From positions 2,232,001 to 2,296,000 of the forward strand of contig NC_009464.1 of assembly GCF_000063445.1 (NCBI RefSeq): a DNA stretch of 64,000 bases, read 5' to 3'. This DNA is from Methanocella arvoryzae MRE50 (lineage in GTDB: Archaea; Halobacteriota; Methanocellia; Methanocellales; Methanocellaceae). Positions 43,334 to 52,972 of the stretch are shown one piece after another. The notes beneath the pieces are model-generated. The model did no database searches and was not told the DNA's origin. It saw nothing but the letters and a program-made list of their open reading frames with translations. Numbering within the stretch: position 1 is the first letter of the stretch; each line of letters starts with the position of its first letter. Made by a program: the position numbers and the translations under genes.

Positions 43334-43891
43334 ATGATAGACGTCATCATTCTCGCGATCTGGCTGATGATTCCGGCCGGGCTTGCCAACCCGTTTGCCG
43401 CGCTGTTCGGCGGCGGCACTCCGATCGACTTCGGGAAGAACTTCAAGGATAACAGGCGGATCCTGGGAGATGGCAAGACTTACCGGGGCCTCATCTTCGG
43501 ATCGCTCTGCGGCACGCTCATCGGACTCTTACAAATATTGCTGGCCCCGCACATTGCCCCGTACCTGGCCGGCTTTATCGACCCCTCGCTGCTCGTGGGG
43601 TACTCTTATATCGCGCTGATCACGATGCCGTTCGGCGCCCTGCTGGGAGACATCGTCAAAAGCTTCTTCAAACGCCGCCTCGGCTTCGAGCGCGGCGCCA
43701 TGCTCCCCATCGCAGACCAGCTCGACTTCGTGGCCGGAGCCTGGGTTTTGACATTCCTCCTGGACCCTGAGTGGCTGCTGGCCAATTTCACCATCTGGGT
43801 CGCGATTGCGGTCATCCTCATCATCCCTGTATTCCACGTAGCTTTCAACATCGCAGGGTATAAACTCGGGAAGAAAGACGTGCCCTGGTGA
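43334..43891 (+). CDS. carS: CDP-archaeol synthase
   Basis: CarS activates the archaeal lipid digeranylgeranylglyceryl phosphate with CTP, making CDP-archaeol, at the membrane. The GGGTPIDFGKNFKDNRRILGD segment near residues 25-45, GDIVKSFFKRRLGFERG near 105 and about five membrane helices match the CarS/DUF46 family. The ATG at 43334 gives 185 aa, the family length; earlier in-frame codons encode unrelated sequence. It stands between two foldback arrays. Confidence 0.93.
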   Translation: MIDVIILAIWLMIPAGLANPFAALFGGGTPIDFGKNFKDNRRILGDGKTYRGLIFGSLCGTLIGLLQILLAPHIAPYLAGFIDPSLLVGYSYIALITMPFGALLGDIVKSFFKRRLGFERGAMLPIADQLDFVAGAWVLTFLLDPEWLLANFTIWVAIAVILIIPVFHVAFNIAGYKLGKKDVPW

Positions 43892-43920
43892 GAGGGACAT
43901 ACAGAAAAATTTTTACTCGG

Positions 43921-44060
43921 AGTGCACAGAGACGCACAGAGATTTTTCAATAGATAATTTGGTAGCGACCATTTATAAAGTAAGCCTCTGTGCGTCTCTG
44001 TGTCTCTGTGGTGACTATCTCTGTGAATCTCTGTGCGTCTCTGTGCCTCTGTGGTCAATA
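43921..44060. repeat. Foldback array C (CACAGAG words), copy 3
   Basis: A short left arm (CACAGAGACGCACAGAG), a centre with TTTTTCAATAGATAATTTGG, and a longer right arm of CTCTGTG words. It lies between carS and pyrE. The arms are unequal, which suggests word gain or loss. Confidence 0.75.
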
Positions 44061-44169
44061 GTCGCCGTGTCTGCCGCCGTTGTCCATTCCTCAGTTCTAA
44101 AGCTGTCAAAAGTTTGATATACAGGGATACTGCTTTCTACTCTCGCTCAAAATAATCGAGGTTATTTTT

Positions 44170-44697
44170 ATGGACACAGAGCTCGTGGAAATGCTGAAGC
44201 AGACTGGAGCGGTGAAGTTCGGGGACTTCACGCTGTCGTCGGGCAGGAAGAGCACCTATTACGTGGATAAGTACATCTTTGAGACTAACCCTGTGTGCCT
44301 GTCGGTGATCGGGGATCGTATCGCGAAGCTTATACCCGCAGGTACCCGGCGGCTGGCGGGCATCGAGATCGGTTCCATTCCCCTGGCTGCCGTGGCCAGC
44401 GTTAAAAGCGGGATGCCGTTCGTCGTGGTCAGGAAGGCTACCAAGGGCTACGGGACTAACAAGCTGATCGAGGGCGTCTGGCAGAAGGGCGAGAAGGTCT
44501 TCGTGGTCGAAGACGTGGTGACTACTGCAAGGGGAGCGCTCGGCGCGATTCACACGCTCCGGGAAGCCGGGCTGGCGGTCGACGAGATGGTCTGCGTCGT
44601 GGATCGGGAAGAGGGCGGCCGGGAGAGCCTGGAGCAAGAGGGCGTCAAAGTCCGATCACTTGTCAAGTCCAGCGAACTGCTCGGTTACAAGCCTTGA
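44170..44697 (+). CDS. pyrE: orotate phosphoribosyltransferase
   Basis: PyrE adds phosphoribosyl to orotate in UMP synthesis. The PRPP-binding motif VFVVEDVVTTARGAL is near residue 113; GDFTLSSGRKSTYYVD near 18 and KATKGYGTNKLIEG near 89 are family segments. Length (175 aa) is normal for archaea. It is monocistronic here, with a foldback array upstream. Confidence 0.94.
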   Translation: MDTELVEMLKQTGAVKFGDFTLSSGRKSTYYVDKYIFETNPVCLSVIGDRIAKLIPAGTRRLAGIEIGSIPLAAVASVKSGMPFVVVRKATKGYGTNKLIEGVWQKGEKVFVVEDVVTTARGALGAIHTLREAGLAVDEMVCVVDREEGGRESLEQEGVKVRSLVKSSELLGYKP

Positions 44698-44826
44698 ATT
44701 GACAGTTTTGATGACCCGGGTCACGAACGGTATGATATCCGGCGTGACCTGCATGATTTTTTGCTCTTTTGATAAATAGACCTTTTACTTTCACAGGCAG
44801 ATGATCTGTCGAGGTGTGATGTGAGT

Positions 44827-44955
44827 ATGACTCTGACTTTACCGTTCCTGCCCTGTCTGGCAGTGTTTAATCCACTGTCCAGCATAGTATCGACGCTGGC
44901 CTTCGGCAGCTTTGGCTTCTACACTGGCTTTCTGCCGCCGCTGGGATGGACTTGA
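44827..44955 (+). CDS. possible small hydrophobic peptide gene (42 aa)
   Basis: An ATG at 44827 follows GAGGTG (44811-44816) by ten bases and opens a 42-codon frame ending in TGA at 44953. The peptide is hydrophobic with Phe, Leu and Pro (TLPFLPCLAVFNPLSS at the start). No family is recognised. It lies in the gap between pyrE and a convergent regulator. Evidence is only the ribosome-binding site and the open frame. Confidence 0.25.
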   Translation: MTLTLPFLPCLAVFNPLSSIVSTLAFGSFGFYTGFLPPLGWT

Positions 44956-44973
44956 GGGCTGACAGGCTGCGGC

Positions 44974-45753
44974 TCAGTATTTTTTCGCAGCGGCTTTGTA
45001 ATAGTCAACCAGATCTCTGCCCCACTTTAACGTGGCTGGATCGTGGCCGACTATATTACTTTGAGTATCGAATGTGCCATCGATAAAGTATGTCGAAAAG
45101 TACAGGGTAGAATCCGTCAATATCAACGGTGTCTTAATATCGCCGTCGAACACATAATCATGATAGTTGGAACACTCATAGAACTCTTTTAAGATCTTAT
45201 TATGATCGTTCATCATCTTCTCGACGACCCGATCTGTCAGGACCATCTCTACAGGGGTCCCGCTTTTAGCTTTCTTAAGGATTGTGTCAACAATCTCATC
45301 ATCGTAGATCGATGACAGTCCCGATATCTCATTTGCCTCCCTGATAATCTTCAACAGCATTTTTGTAGTTCGGTTCATATCCTCAGTATCATCCTTAATG
45401 TACTCGGCAGTATGCAGTTCCCCGATCCGCCGCCTGAATTCTTCAGGAATGCACCCGATATCGTGCAACCTCCAGAAGCTGCCCAGCCGGTCGAACACTT
45501 CGGCTGTGTTGGCCAGCGGACAGTAGTTATTAAGTATAATAGATCCCTGTATTGTCAGGGCGAATGTCTTTTTCTCAGCCGTAATCAGATCGTACTCCAG
45601 CAGCTCTCTGAGTCTTGTGGACAGCTGAGAGGGGCCCACGCCTAAGTGGTCTCTTAGTTCTGAGTGCGTTTTCGGTCCGCTTTCAAGATAAATCAGGATA
45701 TCTCGCCTCAACTTCGAAGAGGCAAGCAAACTGAGAAGATCGCTATCCCTCAT
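44974..45753 (-). CDS. FilR1-type winged-helix transcriptional regulator
   Basis: The N-terminal winged helix (LASSKLRRDILIYL, then ELRDHLGVGPSQLSTRLREL) is followed by a FilR1-like middle domain (DUF1724), with GTPVEMVLTDRVVEKM and LILTDSTLYFSTYFIDGTFD and a terminal WGRDLVDYYK. This family regulates methanogenesis and related functions in Methanomicrobia. The start MRDSDLL (45753, 259 aa) is preferred because a TATA-like AAAATATATATCAC sits at 45795-45808, too near an ATG at 45786. It is a distant relative of the two regulators at 60-62.7 kb. Target genes are unknown. Confidence 0.82.
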   Translation of the reverse strand: MRDSDLLSLLASSKLRRDILIYLESGPKTHSELRDHLGVGPSQLSTRLRELLEYDLITAEKKTFALTIQGSIILNNYCPLANTAEVFDRLGSFWRLHDIGCIPEEFRRRIGELHTAEYIKDDTEDMNRTTKMLLKIIREANEISGLSSIYDDEIVDTILKKAKSGTPVEMVLTDRVVEKMMNDHNKILKEFYECSNYHDYVFDGDIKTPLILTDSTLYFSTYFIDGTFDTQSNIVGHDPATLKWGRDLVDYYKAAAKKY

Positions 45754-45915
45754 GTACTTACTTTCCCACCAATTAATCGAAAACATTTTATTGTGATATA
45801 TATTTTACTATTCATAGAGAGATTTACAAAACTACATAAATATTATAATCTCTTTATCGCCTCTCCCGGAGCATTTTAAACCTGTATCTGATCAAGCCGT
45901 TGGGCGTGTGGCACT

Positions 45916-46021
45916 TGCCGAATGCTGCGCTGTGCTGGTTGGCACAATTATACGGATACGCAAAAACAGTTATCTATATAAAGAATAGCACATCCCGGCG
46001 TTCGTCTTGCAGTCTCACCGC
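45916..46021. repeat. Degenerate short element A (ends only)
   Basis: GCCGAATGCTGCGCTGTGC near 45919 faces GCGTTCGTCTTGCAGTCTCACC near 45996, with about 60 bases between them. The ends match element A but the CACAGATT words and the conserved loop are missing. The rest of the gap 45754-46134 is AT-rich and shows no gene. Confidence 0.5.
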
Positions 46022-46134
46022 AGAAAAGATCAGAATAACTATACAATTTTCTGCATATTACCTGATCGAAGCCCATATCTGCAAGCCTATAAAGTTATTA
46101 CCGATCACAGCGATATGCACTTGGCTGATCATTA

Positions 46135-47436
46135 ATGAAAGTGCTTGTCATTGGCTCGGGCGGCAGGGAACACGCTATTGTAGAAGCGCTCGCGAGAAGC
46201 GAGTACCATCCGAAAATCTACGCAGTAATGGGTAATGCCAACCCTGGCATCAGGCGCCGGGCGGAGGACTACCTGCTGGAAAAAGAGACGAACGTGCCTG
46301 CGATCGTCCAGTACGCGCAGGACTGTAACGTCGACATGGCTATCATTGGGCCGGAGTCGCCTCTGGCTGCCGGGCTGGCCGACGAGCTGGAGCTGAATGG
46401 CATTCCCGTGGTAGGCCCCCGGAAAGATGCGGCCAGGATCGAGTTCGACAAGGCCTGGACCCGGGAGTTCATGGCCCGCAACAATATAAAAGGCCTGCCG
46501 AAGTTCAAGGTTTACGATGATTATGATGACGCCTGCAGGTACCTTGAGGACAACCCCGACGTCGTGGTAAAGCCTGCCGGGCTGACCGGCGGCAAGGGCG
46601 TCAAGGTCATGGGCGAGCACATGCACACCCTCGAAGAGGCCCGGGAATACGTGAAATCAGTGCTCGAGCACGACCGCGTCGTCATTGAAGAGCGGCTGAA
46701 GGGCGAAGAAGTGACGATCATGGCTTTCGTGGACGGAAAACACGTCGCCCCGATGCCTACCGTTCAGGATCACAAGCGAGCCTACGAGGACGATCAGGGC
46801 CCGAATACCGGCGGCATGGGCTCTTACACCGACAATATTGATCTGCTGCCCTTCATGACTTTGGACGATTACAATGAAGGCGTGGCGATCATGGAGCAGA
46901 CGGTCAAAGCCATGGAGAAAGACGTCGGAGTCCCGTATAAAGGCGTCCTCTACGGGCAGTTCATGATCACCAGAGACGGCATGAAGGTAGTCGAGTTTAA
47001 CGCGAGGTTCGGCGACCCTGAGGCGATGAACGTGCTTTCCCTCCTGAAGACCGATTTTGTCGATATTTGCGAGGCAATCGTGGACGGCAGCCTGGACAAA
47101 CTCAAGATCGAGTTCGAGCGCAGCGCTACGGTCTGTAAGTACGTCGTACCTGCCGGATACCCCGATAACCCTGTGAAAGACGCTCCTCTCACGGTAGTTG
47201 AAAAGCCGGAGTACCTCGTCTACTACGCGAGCGTCAACGAAAGGGATGGTAAAGTGTATACCACTTCGTCCCGCTCTCTTGCCATTGTGGGTGTGGCCGA
47301 CACTATCGCCGACGCCGAAATCCTGTCTGAGGAAGGCCTCTCGAACGTGCAGGGCGAGTTCCACTGCCGGCATGACATCGGCAAAGAACGCCTTATACGC
47401 AAGCGTATCGAGCATATGGATGCTATCCGGGGATAG
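46135..47436 (+). CDS. purD: phosphoribosylamine-glycine ligase (GAR synthetase)
   Basis: PurD makes glycinamide ribonucleotide in purine synthesis. The N-terminal KVLVIGSGGREHAI and the ATP-grasp segments VVKPAGLTGGKGVKV (near 142), PTVQDHKRAYEDDQGPNTGG (near 203) and FNARFGDPEAMNVL (near 288) are diagnostic. Length (433 aa) is normal. It is followed by a histidine kinase after 66 bases; they may be co-transcribed, though their functions do not suggest it. Confidence 0.95.
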   Translation: MKVLVIGSGGREHAIVEALARSEYHPKIYAVMGNANPGIRRRAEDYLLEKETNVPAIVQYAQDCNVDMAIIGPESPLAAGLADELELNGIPVVGPRKDAARIEFDKAWTREFMARNNIKGLPKFKVYDDYDDACRYLEDNPDVVVKPAGLTGGKGVKVMGEHMHTLEEAREYVKSVLEHDRVVIEERLKGEEVTIMAFVDGKHVAPMPTVQDHKRAYEDDQGPNTGGMGSYTDNIDLLPFMTLDDYNEGVAIMEQTVKAMEKDVGVPYKGVLYGQFMITRDGMKVVEFNARFGDPEAMNVLSLLKTDFVDICEAIVDGSLDKLKIEFERSATVCKYVVPAGYPDNPVKDAPLTVVEKPEYLVYYASVNERDGKVYTTSSRSLAIVGVADTIADAEILSEEGLSNVQGEFHCRHDIGKERLIRKRIEHMDAIRG

Positions 47437-47502
47437 GCGGACTCCAGTCCCGGGTATTTCTATATTAAATTATTTATGGCATAGGATGAAATTTATCATG
47501 AA

Positions 47503-49107
47503 ATGGAATCCCTGCAGTTTTCCGGCGCCAGAGACAGCCTTGTCAATGCTATAGAGCACCTGCCTGAAGCCTTCCTGTTTTTCAGTACCACGGGCGCCAT
47601 CCTGTACGCTAACGCCCGTGCGAGAGAACTGCTGGAGGAGAATGAAAATCCCTCTACCGTTAATGCTATTCTTGGGCTGCAGACTGATGAGGTATCCCCG
47701 TCGGTCAAAAGTGAGGATTCGGGAGGCATAACGCTTAAAAGCGCCCTCAAAGAGCCGGAAACTGGCAGGCAGATCTATCTAAACCTGTTGAACACGCCAG
47801 CGGGTGCTGTAATGATCTCGAACTATTCCACCACTCGTGAAGAGCGCGAGGATGCAAAAATTATTGAGTGCAACGAGCTGCTGAAGCTGACTAACTATGT
47901 CCAGAGCCAGATCACCCGGTCTATGAATATCGACGAGACCCTGGACGCTGTGGTCAAAAACGTCCCCAGAATGGTGGGGCTGGAAAACTGCATCATCTTC
48001 ATGATAGAGGACGGGGAGATCGTCGAGATCAAGACTACCGAAGGCATCAGGAACCGGCTCCGCGGAATGCGGATCAGGATGGAAGATCTGATCGCCACTA
48101 AAGAGGCGGTGGACAAATCTCAGCCCATCGTGGTCGAGGACGTAGCCCAGTACAAGAGACTGTCAAGCAAGATGGTCGATCTGCTCGCGCCCACCACCGG
48201 CCTTATCCTGCCTCTCGCTGCCCGGGGGAAGGTCATCGGCGTGATGTGGCTGTATAACACGAAAAAGCCCAGAAGGTATAGCGCTGACGATATTTCACGG
48301 GCGAACGCCCTGTCCAACCAGGTGGCCACTGCCGTCGATAACGCCATGCTTTTCGATGAGCTCTCCCAGGCCAAGAGTGAGCTCGAGATATCCTACGAGA
48401 GGCTGAAAAGCCTGGACCGGATGAAGATGGAGTTTTTCACCCTGATCTCCCACGAGCTGCGCACCCCGCTCACCACTATCAAGGGCTATGCTGAGCTGCT
48501 GAAGGATGGTACGCTGGGCCCCGTCAACGATGAGCAGCGCGACCGGCTCAGCAGGATCGATGCAAGCGTAGACCGTCTTACCGGCATAGTCGAGAGCCTG
48601 TCTGACCTGTCCGGCGTGGCATCCAGACAGTACGCGGGCGAAAAGATCCCGGTATCGCTGAACGAGCTTATCGAGGAAGTTGTCCGGGGGATCGATTTTC
48701 TGGCAGACCTGAAAAAGCTGAAGATCACTCTGGACGTGCCCTTAACGCTCCCCATGATCAGTGCAGATCGCAGCCGGATTCAGCAGGTGCTGCTCAACGT
48801 CCTCAACAACGCGATCAAGTACACGCCTGACGGCGGCCAGATCAGCATCTCAGTAAGAGACGAGTGCGACCACTTACTGATAGCCGTACGAGATACGGGC
48901 ATAGGCATCCCTAAGGAGGATATCGAGAACATTTTCTCCGGCTTCTACCACTCCGGCTACAAACTCTCCTACGAGTATAAAGGGGCAGGCCTCGGCCTCG
49001 CCATCTCCCGGAAGATAGTCGAGAGCCACGGGGGCAAAATCTGGGCGGATAGCGAACCGGGCAAAGGCAGCACCTTCTTCATCTCACTGCCCAAGCAATC
49101 ATCATAA
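47503..49107 (+). CDS. soluble PAS-GAF sensor histidine kinase
   Basis: Domains in order: a PAS-like domain (about 10-105), a GAF domain (about 135-285), the HisKA dimerisation domain with the phospho-His in LISHELRTPL (H317), and the HATPase domain with the N box NVLNNAIKYTPDGG, the G1 box DTGIGIP and the G2 box GAGLGLAISRKI (430-534). No membrane helix is present, so it senses a cytoplasmic signal. No response regulator is beside it. Length is 534 aa. Confidence 0.92.
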   Translation: MESLQFSGARDSLVNAIEHLPEAFLFFSTTGAILYANARARELLEENENPSTVNAILGLQTDEVSPSVKSEDSGGITLKSALKEPETGRQIYLNLLNTPAGAVMISNYSTTREEREDAKIIECNELLKLTNYVQSQITRSMNIDETLDAVVKNVPRMVGLENCIIFMIEDGEIVEIKTTEGIRNRLRGMRIRMEDLIATKEAVDKSQPIVVEDVAQYKRLSSKMVDLLAPTTGLILPLAARGKVIGVMWLYNTKKPRRYSADDISRANALSNQVATAVDNAMLFDELSQAKSELEISYERLKSLDRMKMEFFTLISHELRTPLTTIKGYAELLKDGTLGPVNDEQRDRLSRIDASVDRLTGIVESLSDLSGVASRQYAGEKIPVSLNELIEEVVRGIDFLADLKKLKITLDVPLTLPMISADRSRIQQVLLNVLNNAIKYTPDGGQISISVRDECDHLLIAVRDTGIGIPKEDIENIFSGFYHSGYKLSYEYKGAGLGLAISRKIVESHGGKIWADSEPGKGSTFFISLPKQSS

Positions 49108-49167
49108 GGCCCGCATTTCACGCTTCGATGGCTTACCACATCCAGTTCTGCGCAGATTCATGATCAG

Positions 49168-49177
49168 CTATAAAGCC
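49168..49177 (+). promoter_or_regulatory. TATA-like element of the HAD hydrolase gene
   Basis: GCTATAAAGC lies about 27 bases upstream of the ATG at 49199 and so predicts a leaderless transcript; it argues against an earlier in-frame ATG at 49160. Confidence 0.4.
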
Positions 49178-49198
49178 AGCCCTGCCCATGATATTTTG

Positions 49199-49912
49199 AT
49201 GGCGGAGCATTGCATCATCAATATTTCGAGGTTTCGGGCAGTCTTGTTCGACATGGACGGGGTGATCACGGACACGATGCCTGTCCACCTGAAAGCCTGG
49301 CAGGAAGCGTTCAAGCCTTACGGCGTGACCGTGGAGAAGATGGACGTGTACTTAAGGGAAGGCATGACGTCTAAGACTATGGCCGAAAGCATAGCGGGCG
49401 AAAAGCAAAAGTCCCTGACCGCCGAAGAGCTCGAAAAGATCGTGGCGGCCAAGTCAGCCTTTTTTGACAGGGAGGTATCGGCGCACGTCAAAGTGTTCGA
49501 GGGCGTGCCCGGCATTTTGCGCATGATCCGCAACAATGGCATAAAAACAGCCCTCGTCACAGGCAGCCGCGCCCAGTCTGTGAAGGCGGTCCTGCACAAA
49601 GCGGGGATAGAGGACCTATTTGACCTCATCATCACTGGCGACGATACGAAAACAGGCAAGCCGAGCCCAGATCCGTACCTGACCGCCATGCGCAGACTGG
49701 GCATCAGCCGGATCAACTGCGTCGTGGTGGAGAACGCCCCGCTCGGCATTCAGTCCGCAAAAGCCGCCGGCGCCGAATACGTGATCGCCGTGACCACCTC
49801 CCTCGACGCGTCTTACCTCAAAGACGCCGACGACGTCATGGCCTCCGTCGCCGAGCTCGAAACCTGCCTCGCCAGACGCTTCGCCGCCCTGCCCGGGCCA
49901 GCAAGCCCGTAA
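49199..49912 (+). CDS. HAD superfamily hydrolase, beta-phosphoglucomutase-like
   Basis: Motif I is FDMDGVITDTMPVH near residue 19, with the two catalytic Asp; motif II is LVTGS near 119; motif III is the Lys of TKTGKPSPDPYL near 149; motif IV is VVENAPLGIQSAKAAG near 171, where the usual ED pair is VEN. The cap domain after motif I is helical, as in the subclass I HAD phosphatases and beta-phosphoglucomutases. The substrate is not known. It converges on the TPR gene over a CACAGAG array. Confidence 0.85.
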   Translation: MAEHCIINISRFRAVLFDMDGVITDTMPVHLKAWQEAFKPYGVTVEKMDVYLREGMTSKTMAESIAGEKQKSLTAEELEKIVAAKSAFFDREVSAHVKVFEGVPGILRMIRNNGIKTALVTGSRAQSVKAVLHKAGIEDLFDLIITGDDTKTGKPSPDPYLTAMRRLGISRINCVVVENAPLGIQSAKAAGAEYVIAVTTSLDASYLKDADDVMASVAELETCLARRFAALPGPASP

Positions 49913-49970
49913 ACAGGGAACTTCAGGGCGTATTACCTTATGCCATATAGGTTCACCGGGTACTGTTTTA

Positions 49971-50183
49971 CCACAGAGGCACAGAGACGCACAGAGGTTC
50001 ACAGAGATTTGGTTTACCACAGAGGCACAGAGACGCAGAGAGGGTTATACTCTAACTGATTATATATGATGTACTATCCACAGATCTATATACTTCTCTG
50101 TGAGTCTCTGTGTTTCTCTGTGCCTCTGTGGTAAACAGTACTCTGTGAACCTCTGTGTTACTCTGTGCCTCTGTGGTTAATAG
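49971..50183. repeat. Foldback array C (CACAGAG words), copy 4
   Basis: ACCACAGAGGCACAGAGACG words on the left, a centre with AACTGATTATATATGATG, and CTCTGTGCCTCTGTGGT words on the right. It lies between convergent HAD and TPR genes. The remaining bases of the gap (49913-50223) show nothing else. Confidence 0.8.
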
Positions 50184-50223
50184 TTCTCTGCGTTCTCTAT
50201 GTTAAGCATAGCACCACTAGGAA

Positions 50224-51798
50224 CTACATCTCCCTGAGCTCGGGATATTTCTCCGTATAGGTTTCGCGGAAGCGCTTCGCCTCGGCGCAATCTGTTTTGC
50301 TGAGGATCCTGTTGATGTGCCAGTAGGCGAACCGGATGCCGGCCCAGTATTCTGCGTTTTCCGAACTGGTCATGCAGGCGCGAAGGGTATGTAGTGCGTG
50401 GGCGTAGTCGCCTGCTCTGGCCTGGGCGAGCCCGAGGTTGCCGAGCAGATCTGCCACGGATCTGTAGTCGCCGCGCTCGGAAGCAGTGTTCAGCGCTCTC
50501 CTGTAGTACTCGACAGCTTTGCCGGGATCATTGCCAGGCCCCCGGATGGCGCTGCGGTAGCTGCTGACAAGCAGCATACACTGACTGGTACGTGCTCCCC
50601 TCAGACTGACCGCGAGTTCCTCAACGGTCTGGAACTCCTGATCAGCTCTGGCTTCGTCACCTATCTGCATGGCGCACGAGCCGATGCTGTTGTGGATGGT
50701 GGCCAGATCCCCGGGATCGCTTACGTAACTGACTGCCTTCTCGAAGCTGGCCATGGCGTTGACGTACTCGCCTTTCTCGTACAGCACCACTCCCGCGTAA
50801 TACTCGGCCATACCTTTGAGCCTCGCTGAAATCCCGGGCACTTCGGCGCTTTCTCTCAGGGCTCTGGCGGCGAGGTCGTAGTCGCCATCCATTGTGGCTA
50901 TACACCCCTTGACCATACCTATATGAGCTCTCTCTTCCGGGCTGGCGGCGCTCTTCAGGGCGGCGATAGCATACGCTTCGGCAATGCCCGGCCTGCCCGC
51001 GCGCACATAGTTCAGCGCCATGATCGCATTGTACAGGTATTGTAGCGCCCGGCAGGCCCCGGCCGGGGTTGTGTCGGAGAGCATGGCAGCTGTCTGCTGC
51101 GAAGGGCTGAGGTTGAACAGAATGATGCCCAGGCTTACGATCAGGTCACGCTCGCAGGGATCGTTCAGCGTGCAGGCAGTTTTTAGCCTGCGGATCATTT
51201 TCTGCAGCCATGCTGCTTCTCTGTCCCTCCTGTCCGTATCAAGGTATCGCAGGTAACCGGGAGCGCTGGATAGCTTATCTATCGTGCCTCTCAGGCGGCT
51301 GGCTTCCTGCCCTGAGAGTAAGCCTCGGTTTCTGAACTCCCAGATTAGCCATGACATGTAATCGGCCAGCGCTTCTGGCGGCTGCAAACCTGCCAGTTCG
51401 CCAATGCCGGGCTCGCCGAACTTCCTCCTGGGCAGCCTGACCAGCTTTGGAGCAATGGCATCTTCGATTCGCCGGTCCAGCGCCTGCAGGAACCTGGCGA
51501 AGCCGGAGTCAAACGTGCCTGCATCCGGCAACATGCCTGGCCTCCGGCTAAGCATCTCGTACACGTACCTTGAATATGTAACAGTCCCTTCCTCACCGGA
51601 ATCTGCCCGCAGGGTGTCATGGGTGGCTATAAGTGAGACCATCGCCTCGATCTGCTCCTCATTCAGAATCCCGCCGAAACTTTCCCCGGCTGACCGGAGA
51701 AGGATTAACTGCAGCACGTCGTCGGCCAGCCCGTCGGTCCTGCTGTGCTGGGCGCCGCTGCTGCTCAGCAAAAGCTCAAGAAAACGTCTCGACGGCAC
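50224..51798 (-). CDS. TPR-containing protein of unknown function
   Basis: The N-terminal 250 residues have no recognised domain and are helical. The C-terminal half holds about six TPR-like helices pairs (for example YYAGVVLYEKGEYVNAMASF, ADLLGNLGLAQARAGDYAHA). No signal or membrane helix is seen. Length is 524 aa. It starts about 55 bases from the end of aroC and lies in the same direction, so it could be transcribed with aroA-aroC. Function is unknown; TPR arrays suggest a protein-binding scaffold. Confidence 0.78.
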   Translation of the reverse strand: MPSRRFLELLLSSSGAQHSRTDGLADDVLQLILLRSAGESFGGILNEEQIEAMVSLIATHDTLRADSGEEGTVTYSRYVYEMLSRRPGMLPDAGTFDSGFARFLQALDRRIEDAIAPKLVRLPRRKFGEPGIGELAGLQPPEALADYMSWLIWEFRNRGLLSGQEASRLRGTIDKLSSAPGYLRYLDTDRRDREAAWLQKMIRRLKTACTLNDPCERDLIVSLGIILFNLSPSQQTAAMLSDTTPAGACRALQYLYNAIMALNYVRAGRPGIAEAYAIAALKSAASPEERAHIGMVKGCIATMDGDYDLAARALRESAEVPGISARLKGMAEYYAGVVLYEKGEYVNAMASFEKAVSYVSDPGDLATIHNSIGSCAMQIGDEARADQEFQTVEELAVSLRGARTSQCMLLVSSYRSAIRGPGNDPGKAVEYYRRALNTASERGDYRSVADLLGNLGLAQARAGDYAHALHTLRACMTSSENAEYWAGIRFAYWHINRILSKTDCAEAKRFRETYTEKYPELREM

Positions 51799-51853
51799 TA
51801 TACCTACCCTGTACGGAAATACGTCCGTCCGGGGTTGAGGTTTGCGGCCGGTT

Positions 51854-52972
51854 TCAGCGATTTCGGCTGGCGTCGACGGCTCCTGCGCTCACGGGATTGA
51901 TCAGTCCGCCCGAGATCATCTGATCCACTATCACGAGGGCGACCATAGCTTCGGCGACCGGCACCGCCCTGGGCACGATCGACGGGTCGTGGCGGCCTGT
52001 GATCTCTATGATCGTCTCGGCTCCTGTCTCCAGGTTAACCGTGCGCTGGGGCCGGGATATTGACGGAGTAGGCTTGATGGCAGCCCGGCAGACGATCGGC
52101 ATGCCCGTGCTGATGCCCCCGAGAATGCCGCCGCACCTGTTGGTCTTAGTCCTGACCTTGCCATCCTCAGTACAGAACTCATCGTTCATCTCGCTGCCCC
52201 GCATTCCGGCAGATGCGATTCCGGCGCCTATCTCCACAGCCTTTACCCCGCCGATGCCCATCAGTGCGTAAGCGAGACAGGCGTCGAGCTTGTCAAAGGC
52301 CGGAGTTCCTACCCCTGCAGGGACGCCAGTGGCCACGATCTCGACGATGCCCCCGACGCTGTCCGACGCCTCCCGGGCGGCCGAGACTTCGCGGAGCATG
52401 GCGTCTGCCGCTGAAAGATCGGCACATCTTACCGGGTTCTTCCAAACGTTGGCCTTGATCTCCTCAATAGTGGCAGGTTTCGCCCTGACGTTGCCGATCG
52501 CGACTGTGTGAGCGTGGACTTCTACGCCGTAGAGCGATAACAGCTTTTTAGCCACGGCGCCGCCGGCGACCCTTGACAGTGTCTCCCTGCCCGAAGAGCG
52601 GCCTCCTCCGCGGTAGTCCCGCATGCCATACTTTTCCATGTACCCGAAATCGGCATGGCCGGGCCTCGCAATATTCCTGATATTCTCATACGCTGCAGAT
52701 CTGGCGTCCGCGTTGCGGACGAGCATGGCGATCGGAGTGCCGGTCGTCAGCCCTTCGAATACGCCCGACAGTATTTCCACCATGTCTGCCTCTTTGCGCT
52801 GGGTGGTGACTTCGCTCTGGCCCGGTTTTCGTTTGTCTAGCTCAGCCTGGACGTCCGCCTCAGTCAGGGGCAGCCCTGCAGGGCATCCGTCAATAACGAC
52901 GCCCAGCCCTGGGCCGTGGCTCTCCCCAAACGTGGTGATCCTGAAAGCGTTTCCAAAGGTGTTCCCGGTCAT
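51854..52972 (-). CDS. aroC: chorismate synthase
   Basis: AroC makes chorismate from 5-enolpyruvylshikimate 3-phosphate with reduced [21 protein letters not shown] at residue 13, the [21 protein letters not shown] signature near 120, and [13 protein letters not shown] near 285 are diagnostic. Length is 372 aa. Its start overlaps the aroA stop by four bases (ATGA), so the two final steps of the shikimate pathway are translationally coupled. Confidence 0.96.
   Translation of the reverse strand: MTGNTFGNAFRITTFGESHGPGLGVVIDGCPAGLPLTEADVQAELDKRKPGQSEVTTQRKEADMVEILSGVFEGLTTGTPIAMLVRNADARSAAYENIRNIARPGHADFGYMEKYGMRDYRGGGRSSGRETLSRVAGGAVAKKLLSLYGVEVHAHTVAIGNVRAKPATIEEIKANVWKNPVRCADLSAADAMLREVSAAREASDSVGGIVEIVATGVPAGVGTPAFDKLDACLAYALMGIGGVKAVEIGAGIASAGMRGSEMNDEFCTEDGKVRTKTNRCGGILGGISTGMPIVCRAAIKPTPSISRPQRTVNLETGAETIIEITGRHDPSIVPRAVPVAEAMVALVIVDQMISGGLINPVSAGAVDASRNR

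Noticed and set aside
43606-44109. Protein with TEAQRRTEIHRDSHHRDTE-type sequence
   Set aside because: It is a translation of the CACAGAG array on the minus strand running into antisense of carS.
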